The notes: generated by a model from the letters alone, not told the origin. A stretch of 64,000 nt of DNA from Spongiactinospora sp. TRM90649 (GCF_029382225.1 NZ_JARLTC010000002.1:744001-808000), one strand, 5' to 3'; shown: positions 17,613-25,973, counted from the first letter of the stretch. Numbers and translations: made by a program.

Positions 17613-18535
17613 CCGCGGCGGCCCTTGGGGCACTCGCCCTGGTCTGCGCGGTCGGAGCCTGGCGCTTCACCACTGCGCGCTGGACCTACCGCGCCCCCCG
17701 CACCGCGATCCTGCTCTGGCAGGCCCTCGGCATCGCCTGGGGCCTGGCCACCACGGGCGCCCTGCTCGCCTACGCGCTCCAGCCGTACGAGCGGGGCGTG
17801 CTGGGCGGGCTCGGCGCGTTCGCCGCCTCGGCGGCCACCGGCGGCTACGGCCCTCCCGCGGCCTACGACCTTCCGCACATCCTGGCGCTCATCGCGGGGG
17901 TGAGCCTGCTCGCCGTCCTGATCACGGTGACCGTGGCCGCGGCCGTGCAGACCATCAGGGCCCGGCGGCGGCACCGCGCGTTGCTCGCGCTCATCTCGCG
18001 CGATGACCCCGAGATGCCCGGCGTGCGCGTGGTCGACCACCCGGGCGCCACCGCCTACTGCCTGCCCGGCCTGCGCTCCCAGGTGGTGATCAGCGCGGGC
18101 GCGCTGCGCCTGCTGTCGGCCGACGAGCTGGCCGCCGTGCTGGCCCACGAGGCCGCCCACGTGCGCGAGCGGCACGACCTGGTGCTGCTGCCGTTCTCCG
18201 CGCTGCGCCGGGTGCTGCCCTGGTCGGCGGTGGTCCGTGACACCCAGGCCACGGTCGAGCTGCTGATCGAGATGGCCGCCGACGACCGCGCGCGGCGCTT
18301 CTGCTCGCCGCGCCGTCTCGCCACGGCCCTGCTCCGCTTCGGCACCGCGCCCGCCGTGCCCACGCCGCAGGGCGCGCTCGGCGCGGTCGGCGGCAGTCCC
18401 TCCTGCGTGATGCTCCGCGTGGAACGCCTGGTCACGCCCGGTCCCGCGCTCCCGCGCCGGATCCGCGCGGGCGCGCTCACGCTCGCCGTCACCCTCGCCG
18501 TGTCCGCCCCGCTGTTGTGGTTGATGCCCCACTGA
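17609..18535 (+). CDS. M56-family membrane metallopeptidase (BlaR1-like, no sensor domain)
   Basis: 308 residues with hydrophobic helices near 1-20, 30-55, 90-115 and 285-305. The zinc motif is HEAAH in LAHEAAHVRERHD near residue 185, and a Glu-containing helix lies downstream (VELLIEMAADDRARRF). BlaR1 homologues cut their BlaI partner on a signal, but this protein lacks the extracellular penicillin-binding domain, so beta-lactam sensing is unsupported. It overlaps blaI by four bases. Confidence 0.88.
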   Translation: MTAAALGALALVCAVGAWRFTTARWTYRAPRTAILLWQALGIAWGLATTGALLAYALQPYERGVLGGLGAFAASAATGGYGPPAAYDLPHILALIAGVSLLAVLITVTVAAAVQTIRARRRHRALLALISRDDPEMPGVRVVDHPGATAYCLPGLRSQVVISAGALRLLSADELAAVLAHEAAHVRERHDLVLLPFSALRRVLPWSAVVRDTQATVELLIEMAADDRARRFCSPRRLATALLRFGTAPAVPTPQGALGAVGGSPSCVMLRVERLVTPGPALPRRIRAGALTLAVTLAVSAPLLWLMPH

Positions 18536-18571
18536 CCATCTCTTGGTGCTAGCTAGAGTTAACCAGTGCGT

Positions 18572-18583
18572 TTGCAATTGCAA
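18572..18583. promoter_or_regulatory. Perfect palindrome upstream of the XRE regulator
   Basis: TTGCAATTGCAA (18572-18583), flanked by GTGC and GCAC, lies 24 bases before the regulator start. A symmetrical site at this spot fits autoregulation by the HTH protein. Role inferred. Confidence 0.5.
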
Positions 18584-18606
18584 GCACTCTGGTGCAGACT
18601 GGTGGC

Positions 18607-19122
18607 ATGGCACTACCGAAGGTCGGCTCGATCGGGGAGTACATCCGCGAGCAGCGCAAGCAGGCGAAGATCTCGCTTCGCCAGCTCTCCGCCGCCGCCG
18701 GCGTCTCCAACCCGTATCTGAGCCAGATCGAGCGCGGGCTGCGCAAGCCCAGCGCGGAGATCCTCAACCAGATCGCCAAGGGCCTGCACATCTCGGCGCA
18801 GGCGCTGTACGTTCAGGCCGGCCTGATCGAACACCGCGAAGCCGACAGCGATGTGGTCGCCGCGATCCGGGCCGACACTTTCATCACCGGACGGCAGCGC
18901 CAGGTCCTTATCGACATCTACGAGTCGTTCCGCAAGGAGAACCGCGCCGGAGCCCCGGCCGAGGACGCGCAGACCTCCCAGAACGCGCAGTCCCGGCCGG
19001 AGCCCGGAAGCGACGAAGAAAACCCGCTGCCCGAGTCCTTCACCTCGACGCTTGAGCCCTTCGTGGCGGAGGACCACTTCTTCGGCAACGGCAACGCCAC
19101 TCCGCGAACCAAGGAAGGTTAA
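18607..19122 (+). CDS. XRE-family HTH regulator preceding the HBHA-like gene
   Basis: 171 residues from ATG 18607. An N-terminal lambda-repressor HTH (IREQRKQAKISLRQLSAAAGVSNPYLSQIERGLRKPSAEIL) is followed by GLHISAQALYVQAGLIE, and an acidic, disordered tail. The arrangement matches mycobacterial Rv0474, which precedes hbhA (Rv0475), from memory of that locus. It ends three bases before the next gene, so the two form an operon. Likely autoregulatory through the upstream palindrome. Confidence 0.88.
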   Translation: MALPKVGSIGEYIREQRKQAKISLRQLSAAAGVSNPYLSQIERGLRKPSAEILNQIAKGLHISAQALYVQAGLIEHREADSDVVAAIRADTFITGRQRQVLIDIYESFRKENRAGAPAEDAQTSQNAQSRPEPGSDEENPLPESFTSTLEPFVAEDHFFGNGNATPRTKEG

Positions 19123-19125
19123 CCC

Positions 19126-19545
19126 ATGACGTTCGCCACCGAGGTCAAGAAGCTCACCGAGTCCAAGCCCTTCTACGCCGTGGCCGGGGCGAGCGACTTC
19201 GCCATCGAGAAGCTCCGCGAGATCCCCGAGCACCTGGAGAAGCTGCAGTCCCGTCGGGGCGAGCTCGGCCGTACCGCCAAGGACCTGCCGACCAGGGCGC
19301 GCGCCTACGCCTCCAAGGCCGAGGAGTACGCCAAGGACCTCCCGGAGAAGGCCCGTGGCTACGCCGACATCGTCGGCGTGCGGGCCGTCGAGATCTACGA
19401 GGGGTTCGCCGACCGGGGCCGCAAGGTCGTCAGCCGGGTCAGCGGCGACGCCGCCCTTGAGCTGGAAGACGTCTCCGAGGCCGCCGAGCCGCCGGTGGCC
19501 AAGCCCGCCTCCCGCAAGCCCGGCACCACCGCCGACAAGTCCTGA
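19126..19545 (+). CDS. HBHA-like coiled-coil protein
   Basis: 139 residues, mostly amphipathic helix: KPFYAVAGASDFAIEKLREIPEHLEKL and KAEEYAKDLPEKARGYADIVG form heptads, and the last 30 residues are Lys/Ala/Pro-rich. This resembles heparin-binding haemagglutinin of mycobacteria, whose Lys/Pro/Ala tail binds glycans. The tail here is short, so adhesion is uncertain; a cytoplasmic or septal scaffolding role is as likely. Co-transcribed with the upstream XRE regulator. Confidence 0.8.
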   Translation: MTFATEVKKLTESKPFYAVAGASDFAIEKLREIPEHLEKLQSRRGELGRTAKDLPTRARAYASKAEEYAKDLPEKARGYADIVGVRAVEIYEGFADRGRKVVSRVSGDAALELEDVSEAAEPPVAKPASRKPGTTADKS

Positions 19546-19559
19546 CCTGGTCAGCTCCC

Positions 19560-19586
19560 GTGGGCCCGCCCGACAAGCGGGCCCAC
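19560..19586. terminator. Hairpin after the HBHA-like gene
   Basis: Stem GTGGGCCCGC (19560-19569) and GCGGGCCCAC (19577-19586), perfect 10 bases, 7-base loop, 14 bases past the stop. Confidence 0.78.
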
Positions 19587-19608
19587 ACCCATGTCACGGC
19601 CCGGCCGC

Positions 19609-19671
19609 TCACACCTTCGAGGCGGTGAGGCGGAGCACGGCGGTGTGGTCCGGGGTGCCGGGGGTGCCCAC
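19609..19671 (-). pseudogene. Possible C-terminal remnant of a minus-strand gene
   Basis: On the minus strand a frame reads PVGTPGTPDHTAVLRLTASKV then TGA. It looks like a genuine protein end but is cut at about 19672, exactly where the truncated sigma-factor frame begins on the plus strand. The parent family was not recognised. Could be chance. Confidence 0.3.
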
Positions 19672-19673
19672 CG

Positions 19674-20608
19674 GGCGACGAGGACGACACCCTGCTCCTG
19701 CTGTTCATGTGCTGCCACCCCGCGCTGAACGCGCCCGCCCAGGTCGCGCTCACCCTGCGGGCGGTCGGCGGCCTGACCACCGCCGAGATCGCCCGCGCGC
19801 TGCTGCTTCCCGAACCGACGCTCGCGCAGCGGACCAGCCGGGCCAAGAAGCGCGTCCTGGAGGCGGGCGGACGGTTCCGGATGCCGGACGAGGACGAACG
19901 CGCCCGCCGTCTCGACGTCGTCCTGCACGTGCTCTACCTGATCTTCAACGAGGGCTACACCGCCACGGCGGGACAGTCGCTGCACCGGGGCGAACTGTGC
20001 GCCGAGGCGATCCGCCTGGCCCGGATGACCTACCGGCTGCTGCCCGACGTCCCCGAGGTGGGCGGGCTGCTCGCCGAGATGCTGCTCACCGACGCCCGCG
20101 CGCCGCCCGCACGGGCCCGGACGGCGAGCTGATCCCGCTGGCGGAACAGGATCGCGGGCGCTGGAACCGGGCCATGATCGAAGAGGGCATCGCCCTGCTC
20201 ACCGCCGCCCTGCCGAGCAGACGGCCGGGCCCCTACCAGTTGCAGGCCGCGATCGCGGCCGTGCACGCCGAGGCGGAACGCTTCGAGGACACCGACTGGG
20301 CCCAGATCGTGGCCCTCTACCAGGTGCTCGACCGCCTCGCCGACAACCCGGTGATCACCTTGAACCGCGCGGTGGCGGTGGCGATGCCGAGCGGCCCGGC
20401 GGCGGGCCTGGCCGTCCTGGAAAGGGCGGCCGGCGACCGCCGCATGACGGACAACCACCGGATCCACGCCGTCCGCGGCCACCTGCTGGAACAGGCGGGC
20501 GAAACCGAGTCCGCGATCACCGAATACCGCACCGCCGCCCGCCTCACCACCAGCCGCCCTGAACGCCACTACCTCCTGACCCGCGCCACCCGCCTGACCC
20601 GGGCTTGA
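19674..20608 (+). pseudogene. Degraded sigma-70 family factor (COG4941/DUF6596 type)
   Basis: Two overlapping frames together give the C-terminal three quarters of a COG4941-type sigma factor: region 4 (LTLRAVGGLTTAEIARALLLPEPTLAQRTSRAKKRV), then the tail typical of this family (LYLIFNEGYTAT, ELCAEAIRLARMTYRLLPDVPEVGGLLAEMLL). At about 20097 the frame shifts; DGELIPLAEQDRGRWNRAMIEEG continues in another frame to 20608. One missing base restores the frame. Region 2 and the start are absent. So this is an N-truncated, frameshifted pseudogene, unless the shift is a sequencing error. Confidence 0.85.
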
Positions 20609-20731
20609 TCACTGGCGGTAGGGCATTTGTCAGATATCCGGCCCTTATTGGCAGTGTTGCGCATGGTGGGTGGCCGACGGGGTCCCTATCGTCGAGACAT
20701 CGAGATCACTGCACGGGGAGGGTGAAGCGAC

Positions 20732-21043
20732 TTGCGCACACAGATCCTCAAGGCGATCGGCGGGACGCTGGCCGCACTGGCGCTGGCCACGGCACCGGCG
20801 TACGCCGGCACCACAACGGGGGCGGCGACCGGGAACACGACCCGGACGGGGATACTCGCCTGCGGCTATTACGAAGAAGGCGGAGAGTCCTACTACAACC
20901 ACTGTGGTACCACCTCCGTGGTGATCCGGGTCGAACGGTGGCTCGGACTGCCGGGCTCCGACTGGTGTGTCGCACCCGGCACGACCTGGCTCGGCCACAG
21001 CTTCGAGATCAAAGACGCCTGGTACAAGGGCAGGCTCTGCTGA
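20732..21043 (+). CDS. Small secreted protein, DUF6355-like
   Basis: 103 residues from TTG 20732, preceded by GGGAGGG. A signal peptide (to APAYA, about residue 25) leads a mature protein with four Cys (ACGYYE, YNHCGTT, DWCVAPG, terminal GRLC). The CGYYE...YYNHC pattern is that of DUF6355, a secreted actinomycete family annotated loosely with natural product clusters. No biosynthetic genes are nearby, so that link is not supported here. Probably two disulfides; function unknown. Confidence 0.72.
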   Translation: MRTQILKAIGGTLAALALATAPAYAGTTTGAATGNTTRTGILACGYYEEGGESYYNHCGTTSVVIRVERWLGLPGSDWCVAPGTTWLGHSFEIKDAWYKGRLC

Positions 21044-21182
21044 CGCACGCGGCGGATCGGCGCATGCGGCCATCACAGCCGGCGGTACCCGCCGGGACGA
21101 CGGTTTCCGAGCGTTCGCCGGAGTGAGGCGATCGGCCGACTTCGGTGCACATCGCACACCGTCCGGACGGCAAGCGGCGGGG

Positions 21183-21224
21183 CCGGCCCTTTCGGCGCTG
21201 TAGAGGTGGCGCTGAAAGGGCCGG
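21183..21224 (-). terminator. Hairpin after the YCII-domain gene
   Basis: CCGGCCCTTTCGGCG (21183-21197) pairs with CGCTGAAAGGGCCGG (21210-21224) with one mismatch, just past the stop at 21231 on the minus strand. Confidence 0.65.
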
Positions 21225-21230
21225 GGGTGG

Positions 21231-21605
21231 TCACGCGGGAGGGGCGAAGTCCTCGGGGCCGAAGAGGCGGAGGACTTCGGCCTGGCCCTCCCAGCCCGCC
21301 CAGTGGTCGCGGTGGACGCGGACGAACCGCGCCGCCCACTCGACCGCCTCGTCCTTGGTGGCGACCTCGAAGAGGGCGTAGCTGATCAGTTCCTTCGCCT
21401 CCGCGAACGGGCCGTCGGTGACGCTGATCGACCCTCCGGTCAGCGTCACCCGCGCGCCTTCGGCGCTCGGGGCCAGGCCCGAGGTCTCCAGCAGCGCGCC
21501 CGACTTGGTGGCCTCCTCACCGAGGACCGCGATGGCCTCCATGAGCTCGGCCGGGACCGGGGTGGCGGGCTGGGCGGTGACGCGGACGGTTATGAGGTAA
21601 CGCAT
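21231..21605 (-). CDS. YCII-related (DGPF) domain protein
   Basis: 124 residues from ATG 21605, with GAGGAG nine bases upstream. The ferredoxin-like YCII/DGPF fold shows MRYLITVR, the signature VTDGPFAEAKELISYALFEVATKDEAVEWAARF and a GWEG...VLRLF end. Members are often encoded next to COG4941 sigma factors, as the DGPFAE proteins co-occurring with that sigma family; the degraded sigma gene 600 bases away is of exactly that type, so the pair may once have worked together. Confidence 0.88.
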   Translation of the reverse strand: MRYLITVRVTAQPATPVPAELMEAIAVLGEEATKSGALLETSGLAPSAEGARVTLTGGSISVTDGPFAEAKELISYALFEVATKDEAVEWAARFVRVHRDHWAGWEGQAEVLRLFGPEDFAPPA

Positions 21606-21775
21606 GGTCGTTCTCCTCGTGGTTCCGGAGGCACCCACGTGCCTCCGGAGGTGGACTCGGGCCGGTCCGTTCCGGCCCTTCTTCCACGCTTCGAATGGAG
21701 AAGCGCCGGTTCGACAACCCGGCACGAGATTCTTTCAAGAACTTTTCCGGCCGACGCCGGCGCCCCCGGCGGCGC

Positions 21776-22219
21776 TCAGCAGCTGTTGACCCAGACGTGG
21801 GCGTAGACGCGGTTCCAGATGGTCTTGCCCTCGTCCGGCCCGTTCGTCCAGTAGTTCGGAGGAGGGGCGCTGTAGCCCGGACGCAGGCACGCCCAGCTAC
21901 CGGCCCCTCCCGGGCGCGAGAAGATCTTGATGTGCGAGTAGGAGCCCTGGCCCGCGTTCATGAAGTACGCGATCCTCGGCGGGTTGGCCAGCCACTGACA
22001 GTTGTCGCGCCAGTCCCAGTCGTCGCCTTCCCACATGCATCGAAGGCTGCCGTAGTTGCTCCACACGCAGAAGTTCCCCACGCGGCACTCGTGGGTCTCG
22101 GACGCCTTCGTGTCGGCGGATGCCGCCGCCCCCGTCAGGCCGGACATCGTGATCGCGGCGACGGCCGCCACGGCCGCGCTCGCCCACCGGCTGCTCGACT
22201 TTCCCTTTGTACGGATCAT
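21776..22219 (-). CDS. Secreted peptidase-inhibitor I36-like protein
   Basis: 147 residues: Sec signal peptide (cleavage near SASADT, residue 37), then a Cys- and Trp-rich domain, ECRVGNFCVWSNYGSLRCMWEGDDWDWRDNCQWLANPPRIAYFMNAG split by seven Cys. The CVW...NGS pattern and aromatic content fit the crystallin-like I36 inhibitor family (SMI-type, against metalloproteases). An unpaired or intermolecular Cys is possible. Inhibitor activity is inferred from family only. Confidence 0.75.
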   Translation of the reverse strand: MIRTKGKSSSRWASAAVAAVAAITMSGLTGAAASADTKASETHECRVGNFCVWSNYGSLRCMWEGDDWDWRDNCQWLANPPRIAYFMNAGQGSYSHIKIFSRPGGAGSWACLRPGYSAPPPNYWTNGPDEGKTIWNRVYAHVWVNSC

Positions 22220-22381
22220 GCGGCGAATCTAAGGATTCGCCCTATGGGTTCCCTTAACCCCGGGAACCAGCAGGAGGGGTGAGGCGTTGGGAGGTAACGG
22301 TAGGAGTTCGACACGGTGGGAACGCCCGACGGCCCGTTAGTGTTGCTCTCAGGGCCGGGCGTGTTGACGGGAGCGGCAGCG

Positions 22382-22702
22382 ATGGTGTTTGGAGTCCTGG
22401 ATCTCATCTACTGGGTGCTGGGCGTCGCCGCGTTTGGCATGTCCGGGTTCGCGCTGATCCACGCCATCCGCACCCCTGCCCGCGCGTTCGCGATCACGGG
22501 GAAGCAGTCCAAGCAGCTCTGGCTGATCATCCTCGCCTTCTCCACGCTCTTCGCCTTCTCCGCCGCGGTGCAGTACCTCCCGGTCCTCGGCATCCTGACG
22601 ATCATCTCGGTGATCGCCTCGGGCATCTACCTCGCCGACGTGCGACCGGCCGTCCGCGAGATCGGCAAGGGCGGCAACTCGGGCCCGTACGGCCCCTGGT
22701 GA
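22382..22702 (+). CDS. DUF2516 membrane protein
   Basis: 106 residues from ATG 22382, with GGGAG upstream; a GTG 66 bases earlier is a less likely start. Three hydrophobic helices: LIYWVLGVAAFGMSGFALIHAI, WLIILAFSTLFAFSAAVQYL and LGILTIISVIASGIYLADVRPAV. DUF2516 is an actinobacterial family of unknown function. Divergent from the I36-type gene. Confidence 0.87.
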   Translation: MVFGVLDLIYWVLGVAAFGMSGFALIHAIRTPARAFAITGKQSKQLWLIILAFSTLFAFSAAVQYLPVLGILTIISVIASGIYLADVRPAVREIGKGGNSGPYGPW

Positions 22703-22704
22703 CC

Positions 22705-22728
22705 CGCCGCGCCGGTGACGGCGCGGCG
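22705..22728. terminator. Hairpin after the DUF2516 gene
   Basis: Perfect 10-base stem CGCCGCGCCG/CGGCGCGGCG with a GTGA loop, two bases past the stop and before the next gene on the same strand. No U-tract follows, so strength is uncertain. Confidence 0.5.
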
Positions 22729-22769
22729 CACCCCGCCCCGGCGTCCGTCGCCGGGCACAATGGGGTCGC

Positions 22770-24107
22770 GTGGTCCATGGCTGGAAGACGATCGGGGGGC
22801 TCGGCGCGGCGCTGATCCTGTTCGCCGCCCCGCCGGCCGCCACGCCACGACCGACCCCGCCGGTCACCACCCCGGAGCCGACCCCGCCACCGGCCGTGGC
22901 CGCGAAGGGCCTGCGGGTGGCGGGCACCGAGATCGTCGAATCCACCGGCGCCCCGTTCGTCATGCGCGGCGTCAGCCATCCGCACGCCTGGTTCCGCGAC
23001 CGCACCACGGCCCTGGCCGACATCAAGTCACTCGGCGCCAACACCGTGCGGATCGTGCTCAGCGGGGGCCGCTGGCCGCCCAGCGACGCCGCCGACGTGG
23101 CGAACGTGGTCACCCTGTGCGTACGGCAGCGGCTCATCTGCGTGCTGGAGGACCACGACACCACCGGGTACGGCGAGGAGCCCGACGCCCGCACCCTCGA
23201 CCAGGCCGTGGACTTCTGGATCGGCGTCAAGAGCGCCCTGGACGGCCACGAGGACCACGTCATCGTCAACATCGGCAACGAACCGGCCAGTGCCACCACC
23301 CCGATCAGCCCCGACTGGGGCACGGCCGCGCGAGACGCGGTCGGGCGCATGCGCCGGGCGGGCTTCGCCCACGCGCTGATGGTGGACGCCCCCGGCTGGG
23401 GTCAGGACTCCGCCTTCGCCATGCGTGACGGCGCCAGGGCCGTGTTCGACGCGGATCCGGACAGGAACGTGGTCTTCTCCATCCACATGTACGGCGAGTT
23501 CGACACGGCGGCGAAGATCAACGACTACCTCGACGGGTTCCGGCAGGCGGGGCTGCCGCTGGTGATCGGTGAGTTCGGCCACCTGCACTCCGACGGCGAC
23601 CCGGACGAGGACACCGTCATGGCCCAGGCCAGGGCGCGCCGTCTCGGATATCTCGGCTGGTCCTGGAGCGGCAACTCCGCCGAGGTCGGATATCTCGACA
23701 TGGCCAGGGACTTCAACGCGGGCCGCCTCACCGACTGGGGCCGCCGGATCTTCAAAGGCCCGGACGGCATCGCCGAGACCGCCCGCGAGGCGACCGTCTA
23801 CACCGGGGACACCGCCCCGCCCACCGCGCCGGGAACGCCCGCCGTATCGGAGGTCACCCCGACCACCGCCCGGCTGACCTGGACGGCGGCCACCGACGAC
23901 ATCGGGGTCACCGGCTATGACGTCTACGACGGCACCACGCTCCTGGGCTCGTCGGCGACCGAGTCGGTCACGCTGACCGGGCTGACCCCCGACACCGCCT
24001 ACAGCGCGCACGTGGTGGCGCGTGACGCCGCGAACAAGGTCTCCCCCGCGTCGCCGCCGGTCGCCTTCCGCACATCGCCGGCCCCCACCCCAACGCCCCG
24101 CGGGTAG
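22770..24107 (+). CDS. Secreted GH5-family glycosidase with C-terminal fibronectin III domain
   Basis: 445 residues. A short signal (WKTIGGLGAALILFAAPPAATP) and a Pro/Thr linker precede a GH5 barrel (about 45-345) with proton donor in NIGNEPAS and nucleophile Glu in LVIGEFGHLHSDGD. SIHMYGEFD and GWSWSGNS also match the family. A fibronectin III module (TPAVSEVTPTTARLTWTAATDD to VAFRTSP) ends the protein. The family hydrolyses beta-mannan or beta-1,4-glucan; which one is not evident. GTG 22770 is the presumed start. Confidence 0.88.
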   Translation: MVHGWKTIGGLGAALILFAAPPAATPRPTPPVTTPEPTPPPAVAAKGLRVAGTEIVESTGAPFVMRGVSHPHAWFRDRTTALADIKSLGANTVRIVLSGGRWPPSDAADVANVVTLCVRQRLICVLEDHDTTGYGEEPDARTLDQAVDFWIGVKSALDGHEDHVIVNIGNEPASATTPISPDWGTAARDAVGRMRRAGFAHALMVDAPGWGQDSAFAMRDGARAVFDADPDRNVVFSIHMYGEFDTAAKINDYLDGFRQAGLPLVIGEFGHLHSDGDPDEDTVMAQARARRLGYLGWSWSGNSAEVGYLDMARDFNAGRLTDWGRRIFKGPDGIAETAREATVYTGDTAPPTAPGTPAVSEVTPTTARLTWTAATDDIGVTGYDVYDGTTLLGSSATESVTLTGLTPDTAYSAHVVARDAANKVSPASPPVAFRTSPAPTPTPRG

Positions 24108-24108
24108 G

Positions 24109-24855
24109 TCACTGGGACAGCGGCATCTCGCGCAGCGAGTCGACCAGCCAGCGGGCCAGCCGCTGGTGGCCCACCGGGGTGGGGTGCACGCCGTCCGGGA
24201 GCACCAGCTCGGAGCCGCCGCCCGTGTCCGCCCCAGCCGTCTTGGACAGGCCGGGCAGCGGGTCGAGGAAGGCGACTCCGGCCCGGCGGGCCGCCGACGA
24301 CACCGAGTCGCGCACGTCGAGCGCCCAGGACGGCGCGGGCGTCATCCAGATCGGGCCGATCACGATCACGCGGGTCTTCGGCCACCGCTTCTTCGCCGTG
24401 GTGATCAGGCGGTAGCAGGCCGTGCCGACCCGTCTGGGGGTCCAGCGGCGGTCGTTGTGGCCGCCGGAGATGATCAGCAGGTCGGGTGCGGGCCGCCAGG
24501 ACAACTCGTCGGTGAACGACGCCAGGAAGTTGCGTCCGGCCCGGCCCCGGTTCAGGTATCCGGTGCCCGACGCGCCCGCGATGACCGGCTGCCAGCCGAG
24601 TTGCCGGGCCGCGCCCGCCAGGTAGGTGTTCCAGCTTCGCACCGGGCCGGAGCCGACGGTGAAGCTGTCGCCGACCGCCATCACCACCGGCGAGCGGCTG
24701 ACGGTGTGCGCCACGGCCTTCGGCGTGGGCCGTCCGGCCCTCTCGCCCGAGGCCCCGCTGCACGCCGTGGCGGTGAGCAGTAAGGCGCAGGTCAGCAGCG
24801 CGGCCGTGCCCCGGTGCTGCGTCAATGAGCGATGCGCTCGCGAAGGACCGCGCAT
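24109..24855 (-). CDS. SGNH-hydrolase lipoprotein
   Basis: 248 residues from ATG 24855. Lipoprotein signal with lipobox LTATAC. The SGNH blocks are AVGDSFTVGSG (catalytic Ser), GAGGTGY-like GASGTGY, GGHND (block III as SGGHND) and the DGVHPT Asp/His pair. Likely an extracellular esterase or acetyl hydrolase attached to the membrane. It converges on the GH5 gene with a one-base gap; both act outside the cell, but a shared pathway is only inference. Confidence 0.87.
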   Translation of the reverse strand: MRGPSRAHRSLTQHRGTAALLTCALLLTATACSGASGERAGRPTPKAVAHTVSRSPVVMAVGDSFTVGSGPVRSWNTYLAGAARQLGWQPVIAGASGTGYLNRGRAGRNFLASFTDELSWRPAPDLLIISGGHNDRRWTPRRVGTACYRLITTAKKRWPKTRVIVIGPIWMTPAPSWALDVRDSVSSAARRAGVAFLDPLPGLSKTAGADTGGGSELVLPDGVHPTPVGHQRLARWLVDSLREMPLSQ

Positions 24856-24893
24856 AACCGCCTCTCGGGGCCGTGAGACCGTAAGCTGCCGAC

Positions 24894-25628
24894 ATGAGCA
24901 GCGACCTCCACGGGAGAACCCTCCGCCTCGAACTCTCCGACCAGAATCTCCGCGACTGGGAAGCGGTCGTGCTCGAAGCCTCGCCCGAAGGGATCGTGCT
25001 AAGCAAGTCGGCATTCTATCCGGGAGGCGGCGGCCAACCCGCCGATCAAGGAGTGCTGATCTGGCAGGGCGTGGAGACCCGGATCGCGGGAGTGCGCAAA
25101 GGAGACGATCTCTACCTGATCCCCGCCGAAGGCGACCCGATCCCCCCGGCGGGCACGACCGTCCGGGCGGCCCTCGCCGACGAGCGGCGTTCGGCGCTGA
25201 TGCGCACCCACTCCGCCCTGCACGTCCTGTGCGGGGTCGTGCACCGCGACTACGGCTCGCTGGTCACCGGCGGCAACATGGAGCCGCTGACGGCGCGGAT
25301 GGACTTCGACCTGCCCGAGGTGCCGCCCGGCTTCAAGGAGGCCGTGGAAGACGCCTGCAACGCCGAGATCGCCGCCGACCGCCGGATCGACGTGCGCGTG
25401 CTGCCCCGCGCCGAGGCGTTCCAGATCCCGGACATCATCCGCACGGCCACCAACCTGGTCCCCGAGTCGGTGGCGGAGGTCCGCATCATCGACATCGTCG
25501 GCCTGGACACCCAGGCCGACGGCGGCACCCACGTCGCCTCGACCAAGCAGATCGGGCGCATCAAGGTGGCCAAGATCGAGAACAAGGGCAAGGGGTTCCG
25601 GCGGCTGCGCATCCAGGTGAGCGACTGA
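24894..25628 (+). CDS. AlaX-like trans-editing alanyl-tRNA deacylase
   Basis: 244 residues. An N-terminal AlaRS second-additional-like region (SAFYPGGGGQPADQG) precedes the editing core with HSALH in MRTHSALHVL (HxxxH) and ADGGTHVAS. AlaX proteins hydrolyse Ser- or Gly-tRNA-Ala. The usual second zinc motif is CxxxH; here the Cys position is Asp (DGGTH), so the metal site is altered but plausible. Freestanding; divergent from the SGNH gene by 38 bases. Confidence 0.87.
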   Translation: MSSDLHGRTLRLELSDQNLRDWEAVVLEASPEGIVLSKSAFYPGGGGQPADQGVLIWQGVETRIAGVRKGDDLYLIPAEGDPIPPAGTTVRAALADERRSALMRTHSALHVLCGVVHRDYGSLVTGGNMEPLTARMDFDLPEVPPGFKEAVEDACNAEIAADRRIDVRVLPRAEAFQIPDIIRTATNLVPESVAEVRIIDIVGLDTQADGGTHVASTKQIGRIKVAKIENKGKGFRRLRIQVSD

Positions 25629-25716
25629 AAGTGTGCTGCTGAGACCTTGACTCTGCGCGCGTTGCGGCACACGATCTCCGTGTCCGCTACACACGATGAA
25701 GGCAGGATCACAGAGG

Positions 25717-25914
25717 ATGAAGCTCAGGTTCCTCGGCAGCACGAGCGACGGCGGCCAGTGTCCCACCCTTTACGAGACCGACCGGGACACGTTCGTCGTC
25801 CAGGGCATGCGGGTGACCGACCCCGAAGCCCTCTCCGAACTCCGTGACATCCTGCCGGGCGAGGATTTCGTCGAGATCCCCAAGGAGCTGCTCCGCTTCG
25901 CGGACGAGCAGTGA
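25717..25914 (+). CDS. Conserved small actinobacterial protein (65 aa)
   Basis: 65 residues starting MKLRFLGSTSDGGQCPTLYE, containing FVVQGMRVTD and ending in an acidic helix. I recognise the MKLRFLG...PTLY...VVQG pattern as a widespread actinomycete small protein often beside HTH or DUF6879-type genes; no such partner is present. The start at 25717 follows AGAGG; an ATG 21 bases upstream is possible. Function unknown. Confidence 0.75.
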   Translation: MKLRFLGSTSDGGQCPTLYETDRDTFVVQGMRVTDPEALSELRDILPGEDFVEIPKELLRFADEQ

Positions 25915-25973
25915 CCGCGACGGCCGCGCCCCGACCAGCACGAACGAGTGCGTTCTGACGGGCGCGGCGGTCA
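25912..25973. terminator. Inverted repeat between convergent genes
   Basis: TGACCGC...CCGCGCCC (25912-25931) pairs with GGGCGCGGCGGTCA (25960-25973), with a five-base bulge on the left arm. It includes both stop codons, so it may serve both genes. Confidence 0.5.

Noticed and set aside
17609..18535. Beta-lactam sensor (full BlaR1)
   Set aside because: No penicillin-binding C-terminal domain and no beta-lactamase nearby.
20732..21043. Natural-product biosynthetic gene cluster marked by DUF6355
   Set aside because: No NRPS, PKS, terpene or RiPP genes around it.
22316..22381. Upstream GTG start for the DUF2516 gene
   Set aside because: The extension lacks homology and a ribosome site; ATG 22382 has GGGAG and starts the family sequence.
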